Shown here: in pieces, positions 9,901 through 18,051 of the stretch
Numbering within the stretch: the stretch's first letter is position 1
Layout of the letters: the number at the start of each line of letters is the position of its first letter
NCBI RefSeq assembly: GCF_003243515.1
Contig: NZ_QFRA01000009.1
Coordinates: 6,124 to 70,123, forward strand
Length of the DNA stretch: 64,000 bases
From: Corynebacterium kroppenstedtii
Lineage (GTDB): Bacteria > Actinomycetota > Actinomycetes > Mycobacteriales > Mycobacteriaceae
Direction of reading: 5' to 3'
Position numbers and translations under genes: made by a program
Notes under the pieces: model-generated
The model's input: the letters and a program-made list of their open reading frames with translations, nothing else
The model's database searches: none
Told to the model about the DNA's origin: nothing

Positions 9901-10883
9901 TCTCCGAATTGGCCTCCGCTGCCGTCGTGGGAGTGGGCGCGGTCATGGTGCTCAATGGCACAGTGACAGCCGGTGTGCTCGTAGCGTTCATGATCTACAT
10001 GAACCTCCTCTTCGCGCCCATCCAACAGCTATCTCAGGTTTTCGACATGTACCAGCAGGCCGAGGTCGGGTTGCGACGCATTAGTGACTTGCTGTCACAG
10101 TCGACGTCGGTTCCCGACTCAGGACACGAGACACATGTTCCGGAGGGGCCCTTGTCATTAGACGACGTCACCTTCGCGTATTCGAACGGTGTGGACGTCC
10201 TTCACGAGATGTCAGAGACTATCGACGAAGGCTCCACTGTGGCAGTCGTCGGGGCGACGGGCGCGGGTAAATCAACGATTGTGAAGCTGTTAGCCCGTTT
10301 TTATGACCCGACGGCTGGCGCGGTGCGGGCGGTGGATACCGATATCCGCGGCATCACTCTGGCGGCGTGGCGTGGGTCGCTCGGATTCGTCCCGCAAGAA
10401 TCACACCTTTTTGCGGGGACTATCGCGTCGAATATCGCCTATGGCAAACCTGAAGCAACGCCGAATGAGGTCATCCATGCCGCGCGATGCATCGGCGCCC
10501 TCCGCGCCATCGCCGCCATCCCCGGAGGCTTCCTTGCGCCGGTGGGTGAAGACGGGCGCGGACTGTCCTCCGGCCAGCGTCAGCTCATCGCACTCGCGCG
10601 TGCAGAACTAGTAAAACCGCAGCTCATGCTCCTCGACGAGGCGACGTCGACACTTGACCCGGCCACGGAAAAAACGATTCTTTCCGCCAGCACGCGGCTG
10701 ATGTCGAATCGAACGAGCGTGATTGTGGCCCACCGTTTGGCTACCGCGGCACAGGCGGATCGCATCCTCGTCATGGATGGCGGGCGGATCGTCGAGACGG
10801 GGAATCACGATGAACTTCTCGCCCGCCAGGGAATCTACGCTGACCTGTGGAAACATTCGGTCTCCGGAGGAAGCGACACCTAG
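6942..10883 (+). CDS. fused ABC exporter (TMD-NBD-TMD-NBD)
   Basis: 1313 residues, two half-exporters in one chain. TMD1 covers about 1-320. NBD1 has Walker A GPPGAGKS (near 396), signature LSGGQRQR (544) and Walker B VLILDDATSAID. An acidic linker (about 640-730) leads to TMD2 and NBD2, with Walker A GATGAGKST (near 1104), signature LSSGQRQL and Walker B LMLLDEATSTLD. NBD1 has Asp for the catalytic Glu and FDEPF in place of the Q-loop Gln, while NBD2 is canonical apart from LSSGQ, so one ATP site is degenerate as in heterodimeric multidrug exporters. NBD1 also carries two Ser/Asp/Gly-rich insertions, about residues 345-375 and 425-470. The neighbour of odhA in C. glutamicum is also an ABC exporter. 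The substrate is unknown. ATG 6942 lacks a ribosome site, and coding seems to begin further upstream near 6834 (see finding). Confidence 0.9.
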   Translation: MIHPYYTWGAMAATLAITIAEILIPLVTARAVDTATEQARPTALWSWITSSTGWTPLTAVIVVMVVIALLRYAFQFSRRYLAGQMSQWAQHELRIRVLGSLVRLGGKDQDNIRTGQVVSRSISDLNMVQGLLAMFPLAAGSVVKFAIILVVMFTLSWQMSLAAVIVTPILVIVGLWSKRSIFASTWTAQQQAANVATHVEQTVTGVRVVKGFAQEEREITTLDKLGRTLYALQMRAAHQQAKFLPTLAELPNLALVANVAIGGWLALNGHITIGIFLAFSTYLTTLTGICRMLSNMAISMQMALSSVSRVFDVVDLEADSDPACPSRIPDGPLGISFDNVSFSQPQTDVDTPTDIDSEPSDSNLANSSDASKPAGERILNHFSLDIAPGETTVLVGPPGAGKSMLVQLAEGFYPASEGSIRLTTSGRPSPAHDGTHEGTGVDGDDSDVGAGVGTYESPVGRSGSDHESVDITDIRKCDLRHAVSAVFDEPFLYSRSVRENIALANPRATDEDIISAAKDASAHDFIMELEDGYDTVAGERGLTLSGGQRQRIALARALVSGARVLILDDATSAIDATTEAAIIAALKARKGSITLLLIAHRHSTLALADHITLVEAGTVTAYGTLDELQGSSPHFSELMALPCHDADASVVPFDDGDEPDLATLWPTDQDMDEPGAAATAGDDLSASGAALAGSGLGAGLGQGSSAAGMPATPKVLAMVERLSPATEQPKIDAESFRNDSTPFSLRGLLGTVKWLLIAIIATLCVLVTADVVFPTLVRHAIDAGVGNKDTGALVTATVLGLIIVVAAWIASTINTILTSRAGERLLYGLRLRSFAHVQRLGFDYFETTQSGRIMTRMTTDIDSLSKFLQEGLAQAIVSGATLIGVSIMLLVTAPRLALVALTSLPIVIVATVIFRRISSRLYSEARGQISTVNADFQELVNGIRTSQVYNQQDSDVERFTHSALEYRRLRMQAQTVVSIYFPGINALSELASAAVVGVGAVMVLNGTVTAGVLVAFMIYMNLLFAPIQQLSQVFDMYQQAEVGLRRISDLLSQSTSVPDSGHETHVPEGPLSLDDVTFAYSNGVDVLHEMSETIDEGSTVAVVGATGAGKSTIVKLLARFYDPTAGAVRAVDTDIRGITLAAWRGSLGFVPQESHLFAGTIASNIAYGKPEATPNEVIHAARCIGALRAIAAIPGGFLAPVGEDGRGLSSGQRQLIALARAELVKPQLMLLDEATSTLDPATEKTILSASTRLMSNRTSVIVAHRLATAAQADRILVMDGGRIVETGNHDELLARQGIYADLWKHSVSGGSDT

Positions 10884-10923
10884 TTGACACCAACGGGGGC
10901 ACCCTCTTGTGCGGAAAAGGCCT

Positions 10924-10943
10924 CCAAAAGGGCCCCGTTTTGG
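10924..10943. repeat. short inverted repeat between the ABC exporter and odhA
   Basis: CCAAAA at 10924-10929 and TTTTGG at 10938-10943 form a six-base-pair stem with a G+C-rich loop, 40 bases after the exporter stop. It could be a weak terminator or a regulator site for odhA. There is no clear T-run. Confidence 0.25.
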
Positions 10944-10997
10944 GCGACAAAAGGCATAAGCGGTTACTCTGTAGAGAAGTGAGTCACAATCGACGAA

Positions 10998-13900
10998 ATG
11001 AGGCGAGCACCCGCTGTGAACAGCGATAATTCCTTCGGCCAGAACCAGTGGCTGGTCGACGACATGTACCAGCAGTTCACGAAGGACCCGGAGTCAGTAG
11101 ATAAGGAATGGCGCGAGTTCTTTGAGAAAAATGGCGCCCCCGAATCGTCGGCTGGCACCGAACCCTCCGGAGCTCACAAAGCTACCAATAGCAATACTGC
11201 TACAAAGAAATCTGATACAGCTTCTTCCACATCTGGCGAAGCAAAAACTATCAAAGGCAAGCGCGCTGAACACCAGGCCGCAGAGAAGAAACCCTCTCAA
11301 CAAAACGCGGCAGAGAAGACGGCTGACCGAACAAAGTCACACATTGAAGAGCCTTCTGCCCACGCCCGAAACACGAACCAAGCATCGGCACCTGCCGCGG
11401 CGAAGCCCGCCCGTCACGACGAACCGAAGGTTCATAAGCGCGCACAAGTGCAGCGCGAATTACGGGCCAAGAAAGAGGCACCTTCTCAAAAGCGTGACCA
11501 CGTAGATATCCCTTCATCCTTGCCTGAGGCTGGGTCAAAGAAGATTCGCGGCCCGCAGAAGGCCATTGCGAAGAATATGGACATCTCGCTGGAGATTCCG
11601 ACGGCAACGTCGGTGCGCGATATGCCCGCGCGGCTCATGTTCGAAAACCGCGCCATGATTAACGAGCAGCTCAAGCGTACGCGTGGTGGGAAGATTTCCT
11701 TCACACACATTATTGGGTACGCGCTGGTCAAGGCCGTTTTAGCTCACCCGTCGATGAATAACCGCTACGAGGTTTTCGACGGCAAACCCACCATCGTCAC
11801 CCCACAGCACATCAACTTGGGCCTGGCCATCGACATGACGAATAAGGATGGCAGCCGCAACTTGGTTGTTGCCTCCATCCCGGCCGCAGAGACGCTCTCA
11901 TTCTCCGAGTTTGTCGACGCCTACCAAGACATTGTCGTCCGCGCCCGCAACGGCAAACTGACGATGAAAGATTTCCAAGGCGTCACCATTTCGCTGACGA
12001 ACCCGGGTGGCATCGGTACTCGACACTCGATTCCCCGGTTGACAAAGGGGCAGGGAACGATCGTCGGCGTCGGGTCCATGGATTACCCCGCGGAGTTCCA
12101 GGGTGCGTCAGAAGACCGCCTCGCGGAATTAGGCGTCGGCAAGCTAATTACTATTACGTCGACTTATGACCACCGGATTATTCAGGGGGCGGAGTCCGGA
12201 GAATTCCTCCGTGAGCTGGGCCGTCTCCTGATTAACGACGAGTTCTGGGATGACATCTTCAAGTCATTGAAGATCCCGTATGTCCCCTTCCGGTGGGAGC
12301 AGGATCTGCCCAACATTGGGGTGGATAAAAATACGCGCGTGATGCAGCTGATTGAGGCGTATCGGTCGCGCGGTCACTTGATCGCGGATACCGACCCGCT
12401 GCAATGGCACCAGCCGGGGCTTCCTATCCCCGACCACCGCGATCTCGATTTCGCGACGCATGGGCTGACCTTGTGGGATCTTGACCGACGCTTCCATGTC
12501 GGTGGATTCGCTGGGCAAGAGGTCATGACGCTTCGCGAAGTGCTCAGCACTTTGCGGTCTGCCTACACCCTCAAAGTCGGCTACGAGTACAACCACATTC
12601 TGGACCGCGACGAGCGGCTCTGGTTGGAAGAGCGCATTGAGGCCGGCCAACCCAAGCCGTCACGGGCTGAGCAAAAGTACATTTTGCAGAAGCTCAACGC
12701 TGCTGAGGCCTTTGAGAACTTCCTCCAGACGAAGTACGTCGGGCAGAAACGGTTCTCCCTCGAAGGTGCGGAGTCCCTCATTCCCTTGATGGATGCCGCC
12801 ATTGACACCGCCGCTGCTCAAGGGCTCGACGAAGTTGTCATCGGTATGGCTCACCGCGGGCGGCTGAACGTCCTGGCGAATGTCGTCGGCAAGCCTTTTT
12901 CGCAGATCTTCACCGAGTTTGAGGGCAATATTGACCCTGCCTCACCCGGTGGGTCCGGTGACGTGAAGTACCACTTGGGTGAAACCGGCCACTTCATCTC
13001 CATGTTCAATGACGGTGAAGTGGATGTCACGCTCACAGCGAACCCGTCACACCTGGAGGCCGTAAACCCCGTCGCGGAGGGCATTGCCCGAGCCAAGCAG
13101 GACATTCTGGACCGCGGCAATGAGGGCTTCTCTGTGATGCCCATCCTGGTCCACGGCGACGCCGCGATGACGGGCTTGGGCATCATGCAGGAAACCGTCA
13201 ACCTATCGCAGCTCCGTGGTTACACCGTTGGCGGAACTGTCCACATCGCGGTAAATAACCAGATCGGGTTCACAACGACCCCGGATTCGGGCCGCTCCAG
13301 CCAATACGCGACGGACCTGGCCAAGGCATTCGGGTGCCCCGTGTTCCACGTCAACGGGAATGATCCTGAAGCTGTGGTCTGGGTTGCCAAGTTGGCTGTC
13401 GAGTATCGACGCCAGTTCGGTAAAGATGTGTTCATTGACCTCATCTGCTACCGACGCCGTGGCCACAACGAGGCTGACGATCCGTCGATGACGCAGCCCG
13501 AGATGTACCAGATCATCGATAACAAACCGACCGTCCGTGACATTTACACCCGCAGCCTGGTCGGGCGTGGTGATCTCTCTGAGGACGAGGTCGAGATCGT
13601 TAAGCGCGACTTCCGCGAACAGCTGGAAACCGTGTTTAACGACGTCCGCGCCGCAGAGAAGGGCGGCAAACCTGCCGAGCAGTCGGGTATTACCTCGGCC
13701 CAGGAACTGCCTCGTGGGCTGGATACCTCGATTACGAAAGAAGAAGTCGCTACTATCGGCGATGTCTTCACCAACCCGCCCGAGGGATTCAACCTCCACC
13801 CGCGCGTCGCTCCTCTGGCGAAGAAGCGTGGCGAGATGTCACGCAACGGCAAGATCGACTGGGGATTCGGCGAGCTTCTCGCCCTCGGTTCGCTTGCGCG

Positions 13901-14918
13901 TGAGGGCAAACTCGTTCGCCTGGCCGGTGAGGACACTCGCCGCGGTACGTTCACCCAGCGCCACGCGGTCTACATTGACGCGGAAAACTCCGATGAGTAC
14001 AATCCACTGCAGAAGTTGGCGCAGGACGGCGACAACGGTGGCCGCTTCCTGGTCTACAACTCCGCGCTGACTGAGTTCGCCGGGATGGGATATGAATACG
14101 GCTATTCCGTCGGCAATCCTCATGCTGTCGTTGCTTGGGAAGCACAGTTCGGTGACTTCGCCAATGGTGCGCAAACGATTATCGACGAGTATGTGTCGTC
14201 GGGTGAGGCCAAGTGGGGTCAGCAATCGGGCTTGATCCTCCTGCTGCCGCATGGCTATGAGGGCATGGGCCCGGACCACTCCTCCATGCGTATCGAGCGC
14301 TACCTGCAGCTGTGCGCTGAGGGCTCGATGACTGTGGCTCAGCCGTCCACGCCGGCGAACTACTTCCACCTTCTCCGGCGTCATGCTTTGGGTGATCTTC
14401 GCCGTCCGCTGATCGTGGCGACGCCGAAGTCGATGTTGCGTAACAAGATGGCGACCTCCTCGGTGGAGGACTTCACCAAGGTCAAGCGTTTCCACTCGGT
14501 GATTAATGACCCGAACTTCGTCGATGCCGACGGCAACGCCATCGGTGATACGTCGAAGGTCAAGAAGATCCTGCTGGTGTCCGGCAAACTGTACTGGGAT
14601 CTGGAGAAGCGGCGTCAGAAAGATGGCCGCGATGATCTGGCCATTATCCGTCTGGAAATGCTGCACCCGGTACCGTTCCGTCGGCTGAAGGAAGCGTTCG
14701 ACATGTACCCGAACGCCACCGAGCTTCGGTTCTGCCAGGATGAGCCTGCTAACCAGGGACCGTGGCCATTCCTCGCGCTGCATCTGCCTGAGCTTGTGCC
14801 CGACATGCTTCCGATGAGGCGTGTGTCCCGACGGGCTCAGTCCTCGACGGCGACGGGTGTATCGAAGGTTCACCAGATCGAGGAGAAACAGCTGATCGAA
14901 GAAGCTTTCGCGGACTAA
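10998..14918 (+). CDS. odhA: 2-oxoglutarate dehydrogenase E1 fused to E2-type acyltransferase domain (OdhA/Kgd)
   Basis: TCA-cycle enzyme converting 2-oxoglutarate to succinyl-CoA together with Lpd and the E2 of pyruvate dehydrogenase, as known for corynebacteria and mycobacteria. 1306 residues. The order is: N-terminal E1 helix (SFGQNQWLVDDMYQQF), a linker rich in Lys/Ala/Thr (about 50-170), an acyltransferase core at about 185-425 (EIPTATSVRDMPARLMFENR, catalytic-type DHRIIQG near 393), then thiamin-diphosphate E1 from about 440 (EAYRSRGHLIADTDPL, GMAHRGRLNVLANV, HGDAAMTGLGIMQET, NNQIGFTTTPDSGRSS) to the C-terminal RRAQSSTATGVSKVHQ. As in relatives there is no lipoyl domain. The start may be ATG 10998 or GTG 11016, which gives the more usual short N-terminus. 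A strong terminator follows. Confidence 0.95.
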   Translation: MRRAPAVNSDNSFGQNQWLVDDMYQQFTKDPESVDKEWREFFEKNGAPESSAGTEPSGAHKATNSNTATKKSDTASSTSGEAKTIKGKRAEHQAAEKKPSQQNAAEKTADRTKSHIEEPSAHARNTNQASAPAAAKPARHDEPKVHKRAQVQRELRAKKEAPSQKRDHVDIPSSLPEAGSKKIRGPQKAIAKNMDISLEIPTATSVRDMPARLMFENRAMINEQLKRTRGGKISFTHIIGYALVKAVLAHPSMNNRYEVFDGKPTIVTPQHINLGLAIDMTNKDGSRNLVVASIPAAETLSFSEFVDAYQDIVVRARNGKLTMKDFQGVTISLTNPGGIGTRHSIPRLTKGQGTIVGVGSMDYPAEFQGASEDRLAELGVGKLITITSTYDHRIIQGAESGEFLRELGRLLINDEFWDDIFKSLKIPYVPFRWEQDLPNIGVDKNTRVMQLIEAYRSRGHLIADTDPLQWHQPGLPIPDHRDLDFATHGLTLWDLDRRFHVGGFAGQEVMTLREVLSTLRSAYTLKVGYEYNHILDRDERLWLEERIEAGQPKPSRAEQKYILQKLNAAEAFENFLQTKYVGQKRFSLEGAESLIPLMDAAIDTAAAQGLDEVVIGMAHRGRLNVLANVVGKPFSQIFTEFEGNIDPASPGGSGDVKYHLGETGHFISMFNDGEVDVTLTANPSHLEAVNPVAEGIARAKQDILDRGNEGFSVMPILVHGDAAMTGLGIMQETVNLSQLRGYTVGGTVHIAVNNQIGFTTTPDSGRSSQYATDLAKAFGCPVFHVNGNDPEAVVWVAKLAVEYRRQFGKDVFIDLICYRRRGHNEADDPSMTQPEMYQIIDNKPTVRDIYTRSLVGRGDLSEDEVEIVKRDFREQLETVFNDVRAAEKGGKPAEQSGITSAQELPRGLDTSITKEEVATIGDVFTNPPEGFNLHPRVAPLAKKRGEMSRNGKIDWGFGELLALGSLAREGKLVRLAGEDTRRGTFTQRHAVYIDAENSDEYNPLQKLAQDGDNGGRFLVYNSALTEFAGMGYEYGYSVGNPHAVVAWEAQFGDFANGAQTIIDEYVSSGEAKWGQQSGLILLLPHGYEGMGPDHSSMRIERYLQLCAEGSMTVAQPSTPANYFHLLRRHALGDLRRPLIVATPKSMLRNKMATSSVEDFTKVKRFHSVINDPNFVDADGNAIGDTSKVKKILLVSGKLYWDLEKRRQKDGRDDLAIIRLEMLHPVPFRRLKEAFDMYPNATELRFCQDEPANQGPWPFLALHLPELVPDMLPMRRVSRRAQSSTATGVSKVHQIEEKQLIEEAFAD

Positions 14919-14940
14919 GGCACAGACCTCTACTCCTCGA

Positions 14941-14983
14941 AAGAAGGGCCCGTCACATACTCACGTGGCGGGCCCTTCTTTTG
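14941..14983 (+). terminator. rho-independent terminator of odhA
   Basis: A 16-base stem (AAGAAGGGCCCGTCAC at 14941-14956 pairing with 14965-14980, one G-T wobble) with an eight-base loop, followed by TTTTG, 22 bases after the odhA stop. Because the stem starts with AAGAA, it would also work as a terminator for the leftward gene beyond 15030. Confidence 0.85.
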
Positions 14984-15029
14984 TTCTGATGCGGGATGCA
15001 CACTCCCCTCCAGGCTGCGCGTGATGCGC

Positions 15030-15830
15030 CTAGTCTTCTTTGGAAAATGCCAGCCCTTGTGATTGCAGATAATTCTTCGCCACACGGTCAGCGGGAGCAG
15101 ACTCTGATTTCTTGTAGAGCTTATCCAGGTCACACGTCGAACCAAGGTTGCCCGATACCCACGTGAGAGAACGTCGATCTTCCGTGCTCATCGTGGGCTT
15201 GAGATACACCGGCACGATGTTCTGCGGAAGCGTGACCTCGTCCTCCGGGGTATCACTACTGGCGTTCCGCGTCTCCGTTTCCGTGGAGCACTGCGCATTC
15301 GACGCGTCCGTCACGCTGATATCAGAAGGCAGGGATTGCGCGATTTTCTCCCACACTTTCCCTATCGTATTGCCCGGGGCTTTTCTCTGCCGGACATTCT
15401 TCTTCATCTGGTCGAGGATCGTGCTGGCCGCATCCTTGTCCAAATAGTTCAGCAAATCACCCGAGCACACCAGGACGAGCGTACTTTTCCCGGCGCGCAC
15501 GGACTCAATCGCGTCCTGCACATTATCTTCCGACGCCTGCGTTTTGGCTTTTCGCGACGTTGGGCGCCCAGCGTTGGTGGTATCGAACACCTGGTCATAG
15601 AGCGCGGCGGTAATGTCGTCGTATTTCCCGACGGCTGCCGAGATCAGCACGGGATCGGTGTCGGTGTAGGGAAGCTTTTGCACGGTGGAGACCGCGGTTG
15701 ACGAACTCCCTGAGTCACCGTCGTCGTCGCCAAAATCTGCTGTGACATGGCATGATGTCAGTCCGCTAAGGGCAAGGGCGGCCACCACACCGGCGGCAAC
15801 GCTCTTTGTCATTTTGGTGACTTTTTTCAT
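15030..15830 (-). CDS. hypothetical secreted lipoprotein
   Basis: 266 residues with a clear lipoprotein signal: basic MKKVTKMTK, a hydrophobic stretch, and lipobox LTSC at about residues 20-23. The mature protein begins with an Asp/Ser/Gly-rich spacer. The rest has no recognised domain but looks folded and helical (DTDPVLISAAVGKYDDITAAL, GKSTLVLVCSGDLLNYLDKD, RRSLTWVSGNLGSTCDLDKL). Start is ATG 15830, because TAG of the upstream gene is followed by a single C and this ATG, indicating translational coupling. An in-frame upstream extension exists but would bury the signal peptide. The function is unknown. Confidence 0.75.
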   Translation of the reverse strand: MKKVTKMTKSVAAGVVAALALSGLTSCHVTADFGDDDGDSGSSSTAVSTVQKLPYTDTDPVLISAAVGKYDDITAALYDQVFDTTNAGRPTSRKAKTQASEDNVQDAIESVRAGKSTLVLVCSGDLLNYLDKDAASTILDQMKKNVRQRKAPGNTIGKVWEKIAQSLPSDISVTDASNAQCSTETETRNASSDTPEDEVTLPQNIVPVYLKPTMSTEDRRSLTWVSGNLGSTCDLDKLYKKSESAPADRVAKNYLQSQGLAFSKED

Positions 15831-15831
15831 G

Positions 15832-16188
15832 CTATGACCACCACATCCACCACAGAACGATTGCAATAATGACTAGCGCCCCCACCGACCAGAGAACCGC
15901 CCCGAGGCTCTTCGAGCGGTCCGCGCGGTGAACCATGAGAACGGACACGACCGCGCTCGCAGCATGGGCAACGACCATTTGTCCCCCATGTGTTGTCCAA
16001 TCAGTGCTCGGCACCAGCTGGACCACGATTAAAACCACCGTAGCCAGCACCATTCCCGACGCCAACCCTGCGGCTATGCCGCGAATCAACGACACGAGAG
16101 GGGTGACCCGAGTTTTCTGATACCAATGCCGCGTTTCCGCAACGTCATACTGTCCAACCATCGTCTCGAGTTTAGCCAACCCGGCCAC
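15832..16188 (-). CDS. small membrane protein
   Basis: 118 residues with three hydrophobic segments: about 33-57 (LIRGIAAGLASGMVLATVVL), 70-86 (MVVAHAASAVVSVLMV) and 96-116 (LGAVLWSVGALVIIAIVLWW). No family is recognised. The start shown is GTG 16188; an ATG at 16161 (MVGQYDVAETRHWYQKTR) is also possible. It is directly coupled to the downstream lipoprotein gene, with one base between stop and start, so the two probably act together at the membrane. Confidence 0.65.
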   Translation of the reverse strand: MAGLAKLETMVGQYDVAETRHWYQKTRVTPLVSLIRGIAAGLASGMVLATVVLIVVQLVPSTDWTTHGGQMVVAHAASAVVSVLMVHRADRSKSLGAVLWSVGALVIIAIVLWWMWWS

Positions 16189-16294
16189 TAAACCAACCTA
16201 CGGCTCGTCACGGGCCAGAACTATCCGCACGAGATGACCCGCGAGAGACAAGGTGGTGAGGTTTTCTCACCGGCGCTCGGTACCATTAGGAACT

Positions 16295-16522
16295 ATGCCT
16301 CGGAATGATAACTACCCCGACACCGGTGAGCTAGTTCGGGCTGTGGAACATGAAGCCGTGATGAACGCGCCGGACTGGATTATCAACACCACCGACGCCA
16401 CGCATTCCCCCGAGCCATCACACCATCCCGTGGCGCGGTGCGCGGTTTTCGTTGAGGGACGCAAAGTCGATAGCCCCTTCACCATTGCGTCGGCTCTGGA
16501 CCGTGTTCACCAGGAAAACTAA
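16295..16522 (+). pseudogene. corA: N-terminal fragment of CorA, cut off by in-frame TAA
   Basis: 75 codons from ATG 16295, which has AGGA seven bases upstream. The end, VARCAVFVEGRKV and the following SALDRVHQEN, matches the region of mycobacterial/corynebacterial CorA just before the conserved AFVW segment. A TAA at 16520-16522 then stops the frame. Reading through it in the same frame gives HDSSDPHTSHAEEDSTPRAF and continues directly into the CorA body at 16589. It is therefore the natural N-terminus of the gene rather than a separate small gene. Whether the stop is a real mutation or an error cannot be told here. Confidence 0.7.
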
Positions 16523-16588
16523 CACGATTCATCCGATCCCCACACCTCACACGCCGAGGAGGACTCCACCCCGCGGGCGTTTGTCTGG

Positions 16589-17467
16589 GTGTCGCTGGTT
16601 TCTCCCACCATGGAGCACATGGAGCCCATCGCGCGTCTGTTCCATCTCCATTCCTTGACAGTGGAGGACATCGTCAAAGCCCGCCAGCGCCCGAAGCTCG
16701 AGATCCTGGGTGATTATGTTTTCATCGTCGCGCGCACGGTTCATTACGACCCGTCCCCTGTCGATAGTACGAATGAATTCATTGAGACTAATGAGCTGCA
16801 TATCATCCGGGGCAAGGATTTCGTCCTCACCATCCGACACGGCGACGTTCCCATTCCCGACAATGTTCGGCACCGGCTTGAGCGTTCGCCTCAGCTGACG
16901 TCGGTTGGGCCGGCGTCGGTGGCGTATGCCCATTTGGACTGGCTTGTCGACGATTACCTCCATATTGCGGAGGAACTCGAAGAAAAGGTGGACACCATGG
17001 AGGACCAGGTGTTCATCCCGGATTCGCCTGTGCATATCGAGCCGATTTACATGCTCAAACGGGAGAACCTTGAGATGCGGCACGCCCTCGACCCCATGAC
17101 CGCGGTACTCAAAACGCTGACGGTGACCAAAGGGACCGCGGGTAAGAGTGTTCGGTCGCTGTATGGGGACATCCTGGATCACCACACCATTGCGGCGGAT
17201 CGGATCATTGTTTACGACGAACGCCTGTCGACGCTGCTCGATTCCGCCGTCGCCAAGGTGTCGTTGCAGCAGAATACGGATATGAGAAAGATATCGGCGT
17301 GGGCTGCGATGGCGGCGGTGCCGACACTGATCGCCGGTATTTACGGCATGAACTTTGACAATATGCCGGAGACACATTGGGCCGCCGGGTACTTCATCGT
17401 GCTCATTGTCATGTTATCCGCGTGTGTCGGTTTGTGGATGATTTTCCGACGAAACAAGTGGCTGTGA
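16589..17467 (+). CDS. corA: CorA-family magnesium/cobalt transporter, main part
   Basis: 292 residues covering most of a CorA Mg2+ channel: cytoplasmic domain (SLTVEDIVKARQRPKLEILG, DFVLTIRHG, HIEPIYMLKRENLEMRHAL), the long stalk helix ending MQQNTDMRKISAW-type sequence (here LQQNTDMRKISAW), TM1, the YGMNF selectivity motif, a short periplasmic loop (DNMPETHW), TM2 and a basic tail. This frame opens immediately after the TAA of the upstream fragment. GTG 16589 is simply the first start codon available and has no ribosome site, so independent translation would be poor. Without the roughly 98 upstream residues the cytoplasmic domain is incomplete. Confidence 0.8.
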   Translation: MSLVSPTMEHMEPIARLFHLHSLTVEDIVKARQRPKLEILGDYVFIVARTVHYDPSPVDSTNEFIETNELHIIRGKDFVLTIRHGDVPIPDNVRHRLERSPQLTSVGPASVAYAHLDWLVDDYLHIAEELEEKVDTMEDQVFIPDSPVHIEPIYMLKRENLEMRHALDPMTAVLKTLTVTKGTAGKSVRSLYGDILDHHTIAADRIIVYDERLSTLLDSAVAKVSLQQNTDMRKISAWAAMAAVPTLIAGIYGMNFDNMPETHWAAGYFIVLIVMLSACVGLWMIFRRNKWL

Positions 17468-17474
17468 GGGCTAC

Positions 17475-17996
17475 TTACTTCCTGCTTGACCAGTGTTTGC
17501 GCGACAAAATCTCGCGGCCACGTTGCGCTGACCGGGGTTTACTCAGGACGTCGTATCGGCCCGCAACGATCTGCGTCGTCGACGCAAAATCCCGGCGTCC
17601 CTTCATCGCACCATACGGAATAGCAACGGAAATTAGGCCGAAGAGCGCACCCATTGCTGCACCCAAAGCGAGCGGGCCAAGAAATTCGTTGGTAAATAAT
17701 CCGACGAGGAGGCCGAAGAAAACACCCATCCACGCACCTGAGATAGCACCGCCAGAGAGCACCTTGCCCCACGTCAAACGAGATGTGACACGTTCTACCT
17801 GCATCAAGTTCACACCGACGATGGTGATGTCATCCACTGGGAAATCTTCCTCGTCAGAGAGAGAATCCACCGCGTGTTGTGCAGATTCGTAATCCTCAAA
17901 GCTACCGATGGGCCATCCTTCGGGGCGTTGAGGAAGCCCTTGGGAACCTTGTGCGCCCAAGGTGGCACCGAAACCTGAAGCAGAGGGTGTAGTCAT
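17475..17996 (-). CDS. general-stress-protein-17M-like membrane protein
   Basis: 173 residues. The N-terminal domain (GWPIGSFEDYESAQHAVDSL to DDITIVGVNLMQVERV, about 27-75) resembles the heat-induced/general stress 17M-type domain. A glycine-zipper-rich pair of hydrophobic segments follows (about 82-130, LSGGAISGAWMGVFFGLLVG and LGAAMGALFGLISVAIPYG). The tail (GRRDFASTTQIVAGRYDVL) is basic. Homologues are frequent next to corA and the PRC/MgtE-N gene in corynebacteria, which fits this position. Convergent with corA, eight bases apart. The precise function is unknown. Confidence 0.75.
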   Translation of the reverse strand: MTTPSASGFGATLGAQGSQGLPQRPEGWPIGSFEDYESAQHAVDSLSDEEDFPVDDITIVGVNLMQVERVTSRLTWGKVLSGGAISGAWMGVFFGLLVGLFTNEFLGPLALGAAMGALFGLISVAIPYGAMKGRRDFASTTQIVAGRYDVLSKPRSAQRGREILSRKHWSSRK

Positions 17997-18051
17997 GCCC
18001 TTAGCCTACTGAAATACGGCTATGAGGTAAACACCCAGTACACTGTCGGAC

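Noticed and set aside
13839..14873. 344-codon open frame antisense to odhA
   Set aside because: Mirror image of a strongly conserved coding region in G+C-rich DNA; no family motif or ribosome site.
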